Assembly: GCA_907164885.2 (NCBI GenBank)
Contig: OU015492.1
Location: 190,563,766 to 190,627,765 of the forward strand
Source: Dolomedes plantarius
Taxonomy: Eukaryota > Arthropoda > Arachnida > Araneae > Dolomedidae
Reading direction: 5' to 3'
DNA: 64,000 bases
Shown: in pieces, positions 22,641-33,850 of the stretch
Layout: the number at the start of each line of letters is the position of its first letter
Position numbering within the stretch: the first letter of the stretch is position 1
The notes under the pieces: model-generated
What the model was told of the DNA's origin: nothing
The model's input: only the letters and a program-made list of their open reading frames with translations
Databases searched by the model: none
Made by a program: the position numbers and the translations under genes

Positions 22641-23453
22641 AATAATTACAAGGTAAAAATAACTTTTTATATACCACGTTTTTAAATTTTCTGTTGAATC
22701 ATATAAACTTGACAATTCTATGTATTAATAAATACTTAAAAAAAAATTTTTTGATGAAATATCCCATCAACTTGAAAGAAAACGATCGGCCTGCACTGTG
22801 CACAAAATGCAAGGATATACCTTGAACCACGCAGTTCTGTACCTCGGGAAAAAAACTCTTCGCCAAGGTACAGGCTTGCGTCGCATTAAGCCGAGTTAGA
22901 ACCTTGGAAGGACTGTGCATCGAAGAGTTTTACAGCTCCAAACTTACTGGAAAGACCTCTTATTTCGCCAAATTACAATTTTAATATTTTCCTATTTAAT
23001 TATTTTTCACTTGTATTTATTTTTGTTTTCTCTCCTTTTCTCTCTTAATTGCACAAACCTTCACTTAATTATTCTTTTTCACTTTCTTTTATTTAATTTT
23101 AATCACTTTTTAGTCGTTTCCACTATCCACATATACTTTATAAACTGCTAACTTTTATAATTTTTTAAAAATTTTTTGCGTAATATTTTTGTAAACAAAC
23201 TAAATTCACATGTATTCTGTTTTCAAAATCGTCAAACGTCGTTACGCAAAAGAACAAGCATTGAATTCGATCGAAGCGCCACCTTGCGGATTTTTCTGCT
23301 TAAATATGGCTAAAAGTATTAAAAGAATGCATTGTCAACGTGTTCTGAGTTATTCTAAAAGTTTCAAAGTCTAGCTAGTCGGGAAGTTAGTTAAAAATCG
23401 ATTGCAATATTTGTACTGGACAAACAAGAAAGCCAGTTAATAAAAACGTGGTA
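22641..23453 (-). mobile_element. REP-A repeat, long copy
   Basis: Read on the minus strand, it runs from TTACCACGTTTTTATTAACT to ATTACCTTGTAATTATT. It contains every segment of the other REP-A copies, including the GGTGGCGCTTCGATCGAATT region also found at 46490. It also has about 130 bases (22790-22920) seen in no other copy here. ACCATGTTTTTA near one end and TAAAAACATGGT near the other form a 12-bp inverted pair in most copies. No convincing protein is encoded. Confidence 0.65.
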
Positions 23454-23499
23454 AAAATGTGTCTACTATTTACACCTACATAAATGTTTATAATTAAAT

Positions 23500-23925
23500 A
23501 ATAATTACAATATAAAAAGAACTTTTTATATACCATGTTTTTAAATTTTCTGTTGAATCATATAAACTTGACAATTCTATGTATTAATAAATACTTTTTA
23601 AATTTTTTTTATGAATTATCCCATCAACTTGAAAGAAAATGAAGTTAATTGGAAGCTAACTTGCGTTTAACTTTTCGTTCCCGGCCCGGCTGATAGATGG
23701 CTGCACCAGTCTACAAAACAAAATTAGCTGAAAAAGGATTCAATTCTGCTTAAAAATGGCTAAAAGTATTAAAATAATGCATTGCCATCGTGTTCTGAGC
23801 TATTTTAAAAGTTTCAAATGTCTAGATAGCCGGGAAGTTAGTTAAAAATTGATTGCAAGATTTGTACCGGACAAACACACACAAACAAACAAACAAACAA
23901 GAAAGAGAGTTAATAAAAACATCTT
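23500..23925 (-). mobile_element. REP-A repeat, short copy
   Basis: A ~425-bp copy on the minus strand, lacking the internal part of the long copy. It includes AAGTTAGTTAAAAATTGATT, the CAAACAAACAAAC run and AACTTGCGTTTAACTTTTCG. It directly follows the long copy in the same orientation. Confidence 0.75.
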
Positions 23926-24907
23926 AAAAATGATATTTTCAGATAGCCTGACCTTTTCTGCACCTTGCAACAGAATTCATTTTATAAATTTCTTCCCCCA
24001 AAGTAATTTAGGAGCGTTTAAAACACATTATACCATATTTTCCCCGAAATTATTTAAATTCTAAAATAGTATTTGCATTTTTTTTTAAACGAAAAATACC
24101 CCAAAGCTTAAAATTTCTTTCTATATTACAGAGCACAATTTAAAAAAAAATCTTTCAATCCAAGTCGGCAATTCTTGGACAAATTTTATCCATAGGTTAA
24201 CATTGAGGTGAGCGAATCCAATAGGGTTCCAATAGGGTTCATAGACAAAGTTCATAGACAGAGAACAGCAACAGGTATCCACAACTCTAACAAAGTTTTA
24301 TACTCCAGCACATGCATCCAGAAGCCCCATAAAAACACAAAATCTTCGGAAAGGTCTGCTAGCTGAGGCAAAAATTTCATTGACTATTTGTCAGAAAGTC
24401 ATTCGTGTGTATCCCTCTGTTGTAATTTGTTATACATATGCTTTGCGGAATAAAATCAAGAAGTAAATTAAATTGAATTATTTAAACTTTTAAAAATCTC
24501 CAAAATACGAAATCAGTGAGATTGATATTTGTAGTCAGAATAATCTATTCTGTATTATGCACAGATCGGTGAAATAAAACGTTGCTGTATGAAATCAGAC
24601 TATCATAATCATCATATGATGATGCATTGTATCTGAATAAACGAATAAAGGCACTGGAATAAGTGAGCAGTTAAGAAATAGGAATAATAATGAGGGTATG
24701 AATCAAACTCCACTACTTTTTTCCCCCTGTAAATTTATATCTAAATTTCATTTATTAATGTAACTAAAATTATATATCATTCAAAATAATTAGTCATAAG
24801 TTACGTTGAAGAAGAATTCTTAGACCGTTCATAGCAAGTTTAATCTTTATGTACCAATTTGAAAAATCATTCACACTCTGAATATATCTTACCTGGGAGC
24901 TCTAAAT
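23926..24907. other. AT-rich sequence, no gene seen
   Basis: Apart from the right inverted repeat (24190-24225) and a short duplication (CCAATAGGGTTC, AGTTCATAGACA) beside it, nothing is recognised. Confidence 0.35.
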
Positions 24908-25422
24908 CAGAGGTACGCAAACTGTGGGTCGAGACCCAAGGGGAGGGGGGGGGTCACGGAAAAAATAGCAGGGGTCGCGAATACTAAATCGCGGAAGTAA
25001 ATTGATATCATATTGAATTATTCAATTAAAAAATATGCTTTAAATTCTATAATTGCGAATTTTTATTATCTTTCTTTACAGTCGGTAAAAATATACTATA
25101 TTATAATGTTGAATACGGTGTACGTATATTAAAAAATAAGGTACAAATTATTACCTGAGGTTCAATTCATTCATTTGATTATCATTTGATCAACTTATCG
25201 TTCATTTTTTTTTCTATTTTAGTTTGATAAATTAAACGAAGTTTATAATTTTTAATGTTTTAATAATCATTGAGTAAAATTTTAATTTTGAAATCCTGCT
25301 CTTTATTTAAAAAATTTTAAAGATCGTTCATTTTTACCTAAATGAAATACAAATGAATATTAGTTTTTTAAATATGAAGTTTTTGTCACACGAGATTTAG
25401 CAGAAACAAATGTAGAGGGCGA

Positions 25423-25426
<4 letters not shown>

Positions 25427-25513
<87 letters not shown>
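25427..25513. repeat. (TA)n(TG)n microsatellite
   Basis: About 46 bases of TA then about 40 bases of TG, inside the hAT element. Confidence 0.95.
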
Positions 25514-25520
<7 letters not shown>

Positions 25521-25675
25521 TATTTTGCCGAGTAGATATATACCCAAAATCTACAATTCATTTATTTTTGAAATAGTTTGTCAAAATTTCCTTATTTTTT
25601 GTTTATGGCATTTTTCTAATTTAAAAAAAAAAAGTTGCCACTACAAAAAAAATTTTCATTGTGGTCCAGAGCTAT

Positions 25676-26105
25676 TTACCATGTTTTTATTAACTCGCTT
25701 TCTTGTTTGTTTGTGTGTGTGTGTGTGTGTTTGTCCGGTACAAATCTTGCAATCGATTTTTAACTAACTTAACGACTAGCTAGACATTTGAAACTTTTAG
25801 AATAGCTCAAAACATGATGACAATGCATTATTTTAATACTTTTAGCCATCTTTAAGCAGAATTGAATTCTTTTTCAGTTAATTTTGTTTTGTAAACTGCT
25901 GTAGCCATCTATCCGCCGGGACGGGAATGAAAAGTTAAACGCAAGTTAACTTCCAATCAACTTCATTTTCTTTCAAGTTGATGGGATAATTCATGAAAAA
26001 AATTTAAAAAGTATTTATTAATACATAGAATTGTCAAGTTTATATGATTCAACAGAAAATTTTAAAACATGGTATATAAAAAGTTCTTTTTATCTTGTAA
26101 TTATT
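25676..26105 (+). mobile_element. REP-A repeat, short copy inside hAT element
   Basis: Runs from TTACCATGTTTTTATTAACT to TTTTTATCTTGTAATTATT. It contains a GTGTGTGTGTGT expansion in the GTTTGTTTGTGTG segment that is shorter in other copies. Confidence 0.8.
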
Positions 26106-26204
26106 TTATTTAAAGATAGTGGGTCACGGTCGAAAAAAGTTTGCGTACCACTGCTCTAAACCAATCAGTTGACAGAAAAGTTTTAACGGGCTTCAAGTAA
26201 AAGC

Positions 26205-26395
26205 TACTTTTGAAATGTGAGCTTCCACGCAGTGGGCTTGGGTTCGAACCCCAGTATGGCTGGGTCGTTACCGTTTCGTCGCCCTCTTAGGGAGCAATAC
26301 TTCTCATCTAAATGGTTTTCCCATAATAAAGTAGCCAGCTAAACTTCGAACGGTCTTCATGGATTAATATCAGAGACAAGTGTCTGCCGCCTATC
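26205..26395 (+). mobile_element. tRNA-derived SINE (SINE-A), partial head
   Basis: B box GGTTCGAACCCC is followed by GGGTCGTTACCGT, TTAGGGAGCAATACTTCTCA and CCATAATAAAGTAGCCAGCT, in the same order as the copy at 926. The A box is lost or diverged. It is followed by (AAT)n-like tails, duplicated at 26402-26465. Confidence 0.7.
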
Positions 26396-28082
26396 TAGCT
26401 GAATAATAATAATAATTATAATTTTAACTATCTAGCTAAATAATAATAATAATAATTATAATTTTTAAAACATGAAATAAAATTAAGTTTTTTTTTTCTT
26501 TTTTCCCCCTTTTCCGCTAGAATATCTCTCAAACAGTTTGTAAAAGCGTATGTTCTGCCGACTCGAAAGTATTAAAGGATAGAACTTGTTCTTTAAAAAT
26601 AATTTTTGCCTAAATTGGTCCCTAAAAGGTAACTTTTTTAGAAAAATTTGTGTTAACTATATTTTTTAAATGTACCTTTATTTTATTTTTAATATTCCTT
26701 AAGTTTACTCAATCAATCGGTATGTTTTAAGCAAAATCTAAAGGAAAATTCAATTTATTTTTTTTAACATATTTTCACATTTAGAAGTCTGAGACCCAAA
26801 TTTGCTTACAAAGTACTCTCGCTGTATAGCCAACAAGAATATATCTCAACCACAGATCATTAGAATAAACTGAAAGTTCATATTTAATGACAAACTAATG
26901 TCTATGAAGCTACCGGATGTCGCGGAGAATAAAAGAAATCACCTGCATAATGTGAACTCTTCTATTCTATTTTATTAATAGTAAACGTGAAAAACGAAGC
27001 ATAGACTTTGTAAAGAAAGCAAAATTAATTTTTAAGGTACCTGTTACCATTGTGGAATCACTAAATAAAAAAGAGAAGCCTTTGAGCCTAATAGTTTTAC
27101 AATTTAACATTACAATTTGCTGCTCAATATGAATTACTATAATTTTTAAAAGGTTCACCGAAGATTGTCATGTAATTCTATAATAAAGTAAACGTCAATG
27201 ATCAAATTACGCGAATCAAGTGAAAGAAAATATGTCTTTAATTTTCAGTTCTAGAATGATGATGGTGTGAAAAGTAAAAATTAAAAACAAACTGCTAATG
27301 AAGCTTTGTTCAATAAACATCATAAACCACCTCAGATTGTTTTGAAAATGAGGAACATTGTCAAAATTGTAATAATGAGAGAAAAGTTTCCACATATACC
27401 TCATTGTGAACTTATGTACGGACGGTCGTTCCAACAAAAAGCAAAATATTTCATTATGTGTGTGATAAATGAAAATATTTCAAGGAACATAAGATTTTGG
27501 CCCTGAAAATTAGCATGCACATATTCTCCCTTTTCACTTAAAAGGGTAGATAAGAGCAACAGAAGTGATCGTTACAAACCAGTACAATGGAGGATTTGTT
27601 CTCTAAAAAAAATACATATACAAATATCACTGAAGTACATCTACAAAAGATTGCTCAAACTTTACGGACATATAAAGAATAGCATTTGACAGCAAAATTA
27701 ATTGCTGTCCAATTAACAGTTTGTTTATGGATAAACTGTTTGATCAATAGATTGTAGTTTTATATGGGTGTGATAACATGCGAGCTTTCGTTAGATTACC
27801 TTAAAATTGTTTTAACTGCAAATGAAATTTATTAGCATTTATCTCACGTTAAGTTTTCAAATTTGCAAGGGTACTTTTTGATATGTTACAGGTGTTGTGG
27901 GGAGGGGGAATGGAATGCCCCCTCCTCCCAACATAGGGAAGAAAATAAACCACTAACTACAAAAGTTTTATAAAAAGGGAAGAATTGAAACCACTTGATT
28001 CCCTTGCTTTTAAGAACTGTGCCGGTCAGCATTACTATATTCTTCTATAAAAACAAGACTTTTCACGATTCAGCAGGTCATT
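26396..28082. other. AT-rich sequence, no gene seen
   Basis: Two ~40-bp phrases (CTATCTAGCTGAATAATAAT / CTATCTAGCTAAATAATAAT) form a short tandem duplication at 26391-26465. A G-rich/C-rich imperfect hairpin lies at about 27893-27935. ORFs at 26967-27506 overlap on both strands and show no domains. Confidence 0.35.
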
Positions 28083-28084
28083 TA

Positions 28085-28419
28085 CAGTCGAACCCCGTTA
28101 TAACGAACTTCAAGGGACCAAAGGTTTTGTTCACTTTATCCGGTGGTTCGCTATATCCGAACCGTTAAGAAAAATGCTAGAGTTCACAAAATGTATAACT
28201 CATTCGTAGCAATGTGTATTCAATAATGGTGTATTATAAAAAATGACAAAATCTATTAAAAATGATCATTAATGAATTAAATCGACTAAAATCGATTATA
28301 ATAAACTGACACAATACTAATTAAATTACTTACAATAGGAAAACGGCGGGACCAAAATGTTCGTTCGTTATATCCGTGAGTTCGTTATATACCGGGTTCG
28401 CTATAACGGGGTTCGACTG
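28085..28419 (-). mobile_element. pogo-like MITE copy 3 (335 bp)
   Basis: Same ends and same orientation as copy 2 (14274-14609), with which it is nearly identical by eye. TA precedes it (28083-28084). The right flank is CA, a one-base change from TA. Confidence 0.8.
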
Positions 28420-28680
28420 CATTTGTAGTTTCATTTTTTTCTAGTTTTTTCCCCTCCCTAGTTGCTAATTGTAAATAACTGGTTGCAGGAAGACAATAGG
28501 ACTTATAAATAAAATGAGTCTCGGAAAGATCAACATCTTTTAATATTATCCTTTTAAAAGGCTTTCAATCGATAACTCTTTAAAATCTGTCCTAAGAATA
28601 GTCGTATACATCAGTGCATGTAAAGATTTCGCAACCACAAATATTGTCGACTAGTTCTTACTGAAAATAAATGGTTTCAA

Positions 28681-28974
28681 TACCGGTATATAATGAACGA
28701 AAATTTTGGTCCCGCCGTTTTCCTATTGTATGTAATTTAATTAATATTGTGTCAGTTTATTGTAATCGATTTTAGTCGATTTAATTCATTAATTATCATA
28801 TTTAATAGATTTTATCATTTTTTAATACATCATTATTGAATACACATTGCAACTAATGAGTTATACATTTTGTGAACTCTAGCATTTTTCTTAACGCTTC
28901 GGATATAGCGAACCACCGGATAATGCGAACAAAACCTTTGGTCCCCCGAAGTTCGTTATAACGGGGTTCGACTG
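28681..28974 (+). mobile_element. pogo-like MITE copy 4, 5'-truncated
   Basis: Lacks the first ~45 bases of the consensus. It starts near ATACCGGTATATAATGAACG and ends GGGGTTCGACTG. The minus-strand ORF across it (28853-29068) is an artefact. Confidence 0.75.
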
Positions 28975-31355
28975 TGCACAAACACATAATAATACAGATC
29001 CTTGACAAGAAAAGAAACCGCCTAAAACACCTGTAAACAATAACTCTGAAAGCCCAATCATTCGCCACTCGTTAAAATACCATCAAATCACGAGCTAATC
29101 GGGGTTATTATGCATTTATAAATTTAAGTGATTATGTCCCTTACCTTTCATGTCTTTTTCAGAAGAAACAGCTTATAATCAGTTATAACCGACGCCAATA
29201 CATTCTCATTTTTGACTAAAATGTGGTCGCCAAGTTGCCAGAGTATGTCATAACTCATAGGTATTCAATTCAGCGTTGGTTTACTTTCCTGGCTCAAAAA
29301 TCTAGTAACATCGAAACAATGACACTGAACAAGCTACGGTATGCAATAAATACGAATATAATGCTGTTTCATCAATTAAAATTCTCGTCTAAGAATAGGA
29401 ATTTTGCCTTCCCTTGGGCTAAATAGTTTCTCTGTGACTCTCTTGCACCTGAAAGTACTGACGAAGTCTCTGCTTTGAGATAACATCCTCCTGTTAAATG
29501 CGCTGTTTCTGAGTATGTGAATTTGAATAAACAAATATATGCGTAATGCTTCAAATTATTCACAAATTAAATTGGTTTCGACGAAAACCTCAAAGGTCAA
29601 TGTCAACGCCTATACGAAACCATTTGTTAAGGATTATTCAGTTGTGTCACTTAAATGCAAATGTCATTAGTTTTTCCACCTTCCATCCATTCACCCTCAT
29701 CTGTTTCATTTTTATGCCTTTTTTTTTTTGCTCTGCCTTAAAAATAGAATGTGTAAATTAAATTTGTTTGAACATAACACTTAATGCTACTCTTTAGTGA
29801 TTCAGAACATTTCGTTTCGCCCAGGCGTTACCGCTGCCACTCACGTAGTTGTCCATATTTGAAGTGTTTAGAGCATTGTTTTCCTGCAGTGTAGGATGCA
29901 TTTATAGGAATTTTTTTGTCTCTTAATACTAAGAATAGTCATATTTGAGTAAATATTTGAAACTGTTGACAGCATTTGAATTAATATCATCCGACACTTT
30001 CGTCGTTAGGAATATATCGACGCATTCGAATAATATTTAAAATATGGTTACTAAATGCAAGTTTAAAGTAATTTTTTAGTGATCAGACTACATTAGGATT
30101 CTAATTGTAAGAAAAAGACATTTCTAACAAGGTGGTGAGGAGTTAAAAAAAGTAAAGTATTGTGACATGGAACTCGACTTTTGTAATTATTTTGATTATT
30201 ATACTGTTTTAACTCTTAAAAAAACAAAAAACTATTTTCTGATTTCATAATTTCGAAACAACATTAATTTGGTTCCATGTACATTTATAAGTGTATTTAT
30301 TTTATTTTGTAAATCTTAAATTGTCTATGTGCTGAAAATCATTCCTGTGGTTTTTCGTACCGGTTTTCCTGGAAGAAGGGAATGTGCCTCCCGTAGGCAT
30401 TTAAGTTTGACCTGTAGCAGTACGGATACTACACAAGGTCATTTGCACAAGAAGGGAAAATTACTTGCCACCCTCTCGGTCATTAAGGGGACATAGTTCC
30501 TCCATAGCAAGGTCCCAGCAACCATCTTTTAACCAATCATATAGCTGAAAGGTGTTAATTGCTCGAGAACATTTTCTGATCTCTGCGTTTTTAGTGCTGG
30601 AAATTTTTAACGGTTTTTTGAGCAGTGGAAGAAAAAGCCGCGACTGTGACACAGTTCGAGGTTGTCCGCTCTTCAGCCCCAGTCACCATTTTTGTATGCT
30701 GATTTTCTGGTCTGCTTTTGGACCGAGTTTAGTAATACAATGAGATATAATCATCAGTCTCTAATGAGGGTGGTTGTAAGTAATAATAATTTGTAATATA
30801 TTTTATCAGGCGATAGCACAGAATAATTAATATATGTAGCTAAATTATTATGTGTTCAAATACTTTATTAATGAATATAGATAATTATTATGTTGTTTCT
30901 GTGCAAATTGCAACTAACGATAAAATTAATTTTAAATAAGAAGAAGAGATATTAAATGCTAATATTATTTATTCAAATTGAGTTTGTTTTTCTAATTATG
31001 TCAGACATGTGTAAGAATGTGTTTCCTCCAATTAAGAATTTTAAAAAGTGCCTCCATACGATCATCTATTTTATTATATGTTCTAATTCCACATAATAAT
31101 TATCAATATTTTTTATCAATAAACCTAAATGAAACCACTTCGATTTGCTTTAAAACCATGGAACGATAATTAAAGCTGTAATCAAATAGAGCAATCTTTT
31201 ATACATACTTCATTGTGGAATTAAGTAAAGCCGGTTGGTCGCTTTATCAAAAGACAAAATCTTTTGTTCTGTGCGATTAATTTATACGATATTTTCTGTA
31301 CAATATATTTTTATGACTTAATAAATAAAAAAAAGCAGTTGGAAAGTAGTTGAAA
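28975..31355. other. AT-rich sequence, no gene seen
   Basis: ORFs of 60-71 codons on both strands show no domains. A mildly GC-richer portion at 30350-30760 contains overlapping ORFs at 30461-30652 (minus) and 30552-30743 (plus). I do not recognise either. Confidence 0.35.
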
Positions 31356-31358
31356 TCC

Positions 31359-31440
31359 GAGGTTTCCAAACTGGGAGGCGCGGACTATTGCCAGGGGAGG
31401 CGCCAAAACTTTTTAATAAAAAGTCAGTGTTCATACCATA
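31359..31440. mobile_element. probable hAT left-end fragment
   Basis: CGAGGTTTCCAAACTGGGAG followed by GCGCGGACTATTGCCAGGGGAGGCGCC resembles the widely found hAT terminus 'CAGNGGTTCCCAAACT'. No matching right end or duplication was found. Confidence 0.35.
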
Positions 31441-31639
31441 ATATCTATAAATAGACGAATTTGAGTTGACAACCATCGAAAAAGAAGAATTGATAGAATT
31501 GTCATGTGATTTTGGATCATTAAACCCTACCAAAGCACCTCGGTTTACTTTTTAAAAAAATGGAAAAAGTGATAAAATGGTAATTATGAGGAGAATACTT
31601 GCTTATACGCATCGTTGTGTACTTTTTTAAAGACAGTTG

Positions 31640-31825
31640 GGGCCTGTTCACACAGGAGTCCGTTGCGTTGCGTTAAGGAAAAGATGACGTTGAGACGAAA
31701 ATAAACCAATCATAGGCGTTAAAAATTTCATTGCTAATCGTTTGGAGGCATATGATTGGTTTATTTTCGTCTCAACGTCATTTTTTCCTTAACGCAACGC
31801 AACGGACTCCTATGTGAACAGGCCC
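31640..31825. mobile_element. 186-bp fold-back MITE, ~75-bp TIRs
   Basis: The left arm GGGCCTGTTCACACAGGAGT... and the right arm are complementary over about 75 bases with two mismatches by eye, leaving a ~35-base loop. The GGGCC...TTCACA ends resemble PIF/Harbinger-type MITEs. The flanks TTG and TAA do not form a clean direct repeat. Confidence 0.8.
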
Positions 31826-32243
31826 TAATTCTATCTATAGGATTTTTTTTTTTTTGTTCCGTTCGATATATTACAGTGAATTCTGTGGGATATAGTTTGG
31901 ATATCTTAATACGCATTAAGATAATTTAAGTATTTGAAATATTTTTTATAAAACCAAGTGTAAAGTAAATGTCAAAGATCAAACTACGTTAGAACTCTAT
32001 TTGAAGGTGACACACAATATTTTTTGGGTGTGGAATTATCATAGGGTGAGGTATGAAAATAAGAAGCAAAATTTTAATGATAATGGGATCAATAAATCTT
32101 ATTAAAATGCATCCATTTGCTCCAAAAATATAGAACTATCTTCGAAATAGTAATCATGGTGAGGAAGCTTCTATACATGCTGTGGGCATTTCTAAGGATA
32201 GTCATTTTCTCAAAAGGCAAAATCTTTTGTTTCGCACAATTTA
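31826..32243. other. AT-rich sequence, no gene seen
   Basis: No element ends or plausible ORF other than frames running into the adjacent REP-A copy. Confidence 0.4.
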
Positions 32244-32675
32244 TTACCATGTTTTTATTAACTTGCTTTCTGGTTTGTTTGTGTGTTTGTCCCTTACAAA
32301 TCTTGCAATCGATTTTTAACTAACTTCCCGACTAGCTAGACATTTGAAACTTTTAGAATAGCTCAGAACACGATGACAATACATTTTTTAATACTTTTAG
32401 CCATCTTTAAGTAGAATTAAATTAATTTTCAGTTACTTTCAGTTAATTTTGTTTTGTAGACTGGTGCAGCCATCTATCGGCCGGAACGGGAACGAAAAGT
32501 TAAATGCAAGTTAACTTCCAATTAACTTCATTTTCTTTCAAGTTGATGGGATAATTCATAAAAAAAATGTTTTAAAAGTATTTATTAATACATAGAATTG
32601 TCAAGTTTATATGATTCAACAGAAAATTTAAAAACATGGTATATAAAAAGTTCTTTTTATCTTGTAATTATTTCT
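32244..32675 (+). mobile_element. REP-A repeat, short copy
   Basis: Complete short form, TTACCATGTTTTTATTAACT to ATCTTGTAATTATTT, including CCGACTAGCTAGACATTTGA and CAGCCATCTATCGGCCGG. Confidence 0.8.
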
Positions 32676-33146
32676 ACAATATATTTTGGATATCCTGATA
32701 CTACACAAACGAAAACAAACAAGACTTTAGAATCACATATCTATATAACCTTTATAAAATAATTAACGATACATTCTGATCGATATATTATAGATGTCTT
32801 AAGCTGTTTAAAAACGTTTAAGTATTTTAATTGCTGGTACTTTAACTTTATATCAAGGGGTGTAATGTGATAGGCCTCCTCGTGGTGCAGCATGGATACT
32901 CTAAATCTATCACAGCGCTGCCACTTCTCTCTTATGCTGAGCAACAGTATTTAGAGTATGATGTTGGAGGATAAATTGAGAATTTTGCAGTGGAATGCCG
33001 GGCGCACACTAACCTTAATCTTTCCTTAGAGAGGCTTGATATCTAGTGTAGAGATAATGATAAGATTTTGAATTTGGATAAGACAAATTGCCATTATTTT
33101 ATCTTAAACAGACAACAATTTCAGCCGCAACTTTTTTTATCATGGC

Positions 33147-33353
33147 CAGGGCCTTTTTATCGCATGGGCAAATCGGGACTTTGCCCAGGGCCCCCTGATG
33201 CTAGGGGGCCCCCAAACCCCCTTGGTGTATGCACCTAGTACTTCTAATAGTATGTATAGCCCATGGATAGTTCTTATTTTTATAAATGTTCGTAAGGGGG
33301 GGGGCCCAAATAGCATCTGCCCAGGGGCCCCCAGCGTTCATAATCGGGCCCTG
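33147..33353. mobile_element. 207-bp hAT MITE nested in LINE
   Basis: Starts CAGGGCC, ends GGGCCCTG, and is flanked by a perfect 8-bp duplication ATCATGGC (33139-33146 and 33354-33361). It is rich in GGGGGCCCC segments like the element at 8674-9177. It has no coding capacity; the ORF at 33198-33422 crosses it by chance. Confidence 0.85.
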
Positions 33354-33850
33354 ATCATGGCAGACGTGTCAATGTCGACAGCAGCACAACCTACTTGGGA
33401 TGTGTGTTGGACTCCAAATTGAACTGGATCGAACGTGCGACTTCTATCGGAGAAAGGGTTGAGAGATGATTTCCCATTCTAAGAGGCTGGCTGGCTGTAA
33501 AAGGGGTTGTAACAGGAATACTCTTGTTACTACTTATAAAATGTATATTAAACCCGTTTTCAAGTATTGTAATGAAATCCTTGTGACTGCTTCTGATAAG
33601 ACTATAAATAAACTAAAGAGAATTCAGAATCAGGCCCTGCGCCTGATTACGGAGCAGTTAAGGCCACTCCTATTGCGTCTATGCAATTGTTAACTAACTT
33701 AACTTCAGTGAAACATGATATACATGAATATGCTGGAATTTATTGCAGAAGCTTCGTAGGGTACCAAATAACGATTACTGGAGAAACTAAAACTATAATG
33801 GTCGCAGAGTGTCGAAAACCCAAATTGGATTCAACCAGGCTAGTTGCAAT

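Larger units (their letters stand above)
22603..24225. mobile_element. 1.6-kb segment bounded by 36-bp inverted repeats
   Basis: Positions 22603-22638 (CCTATTGGATTAGCTCACCT...) are mirrored at 24190-24225 with two mismatches by eye (34 of 36). The interval contains two REP-A copies on the minus strand and little else. No transposase is present. It may be a composite non-autonomous DNA transposon, or an inverted duplication of a flank. No clear target duplication was found. Confidence 0.5.
24908..26154. mobile_element. hAT element, CAGAGGTACGCAAACT termini, no transposase left
   Basis: The left end CAGAGGTACGCAAACTGTGG and the right end AAGTTTGCGTACCACTG are an imperfect TIR of hAT type. The flanks CTCTAAAT (24900-24907) and CTCTAAAC (26155-26162) agree at 7 of 8 bases, the expected 8-bp duplication. 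GGGTCACGG occurs near both ends. The interior holds AT-rich DNA, a (TA)n(TG)n microsatellite and a REP-A copy. I see no hAT transposase motif. Confidence 0.75.

Noticed and set aside
27893..27935. G-rich/C-rich hairpin as a terminator or structured RNA
   Set aside because: The pairing is imperfect and short, and intrinsic terminators are not expected in a eukaryotic genome.
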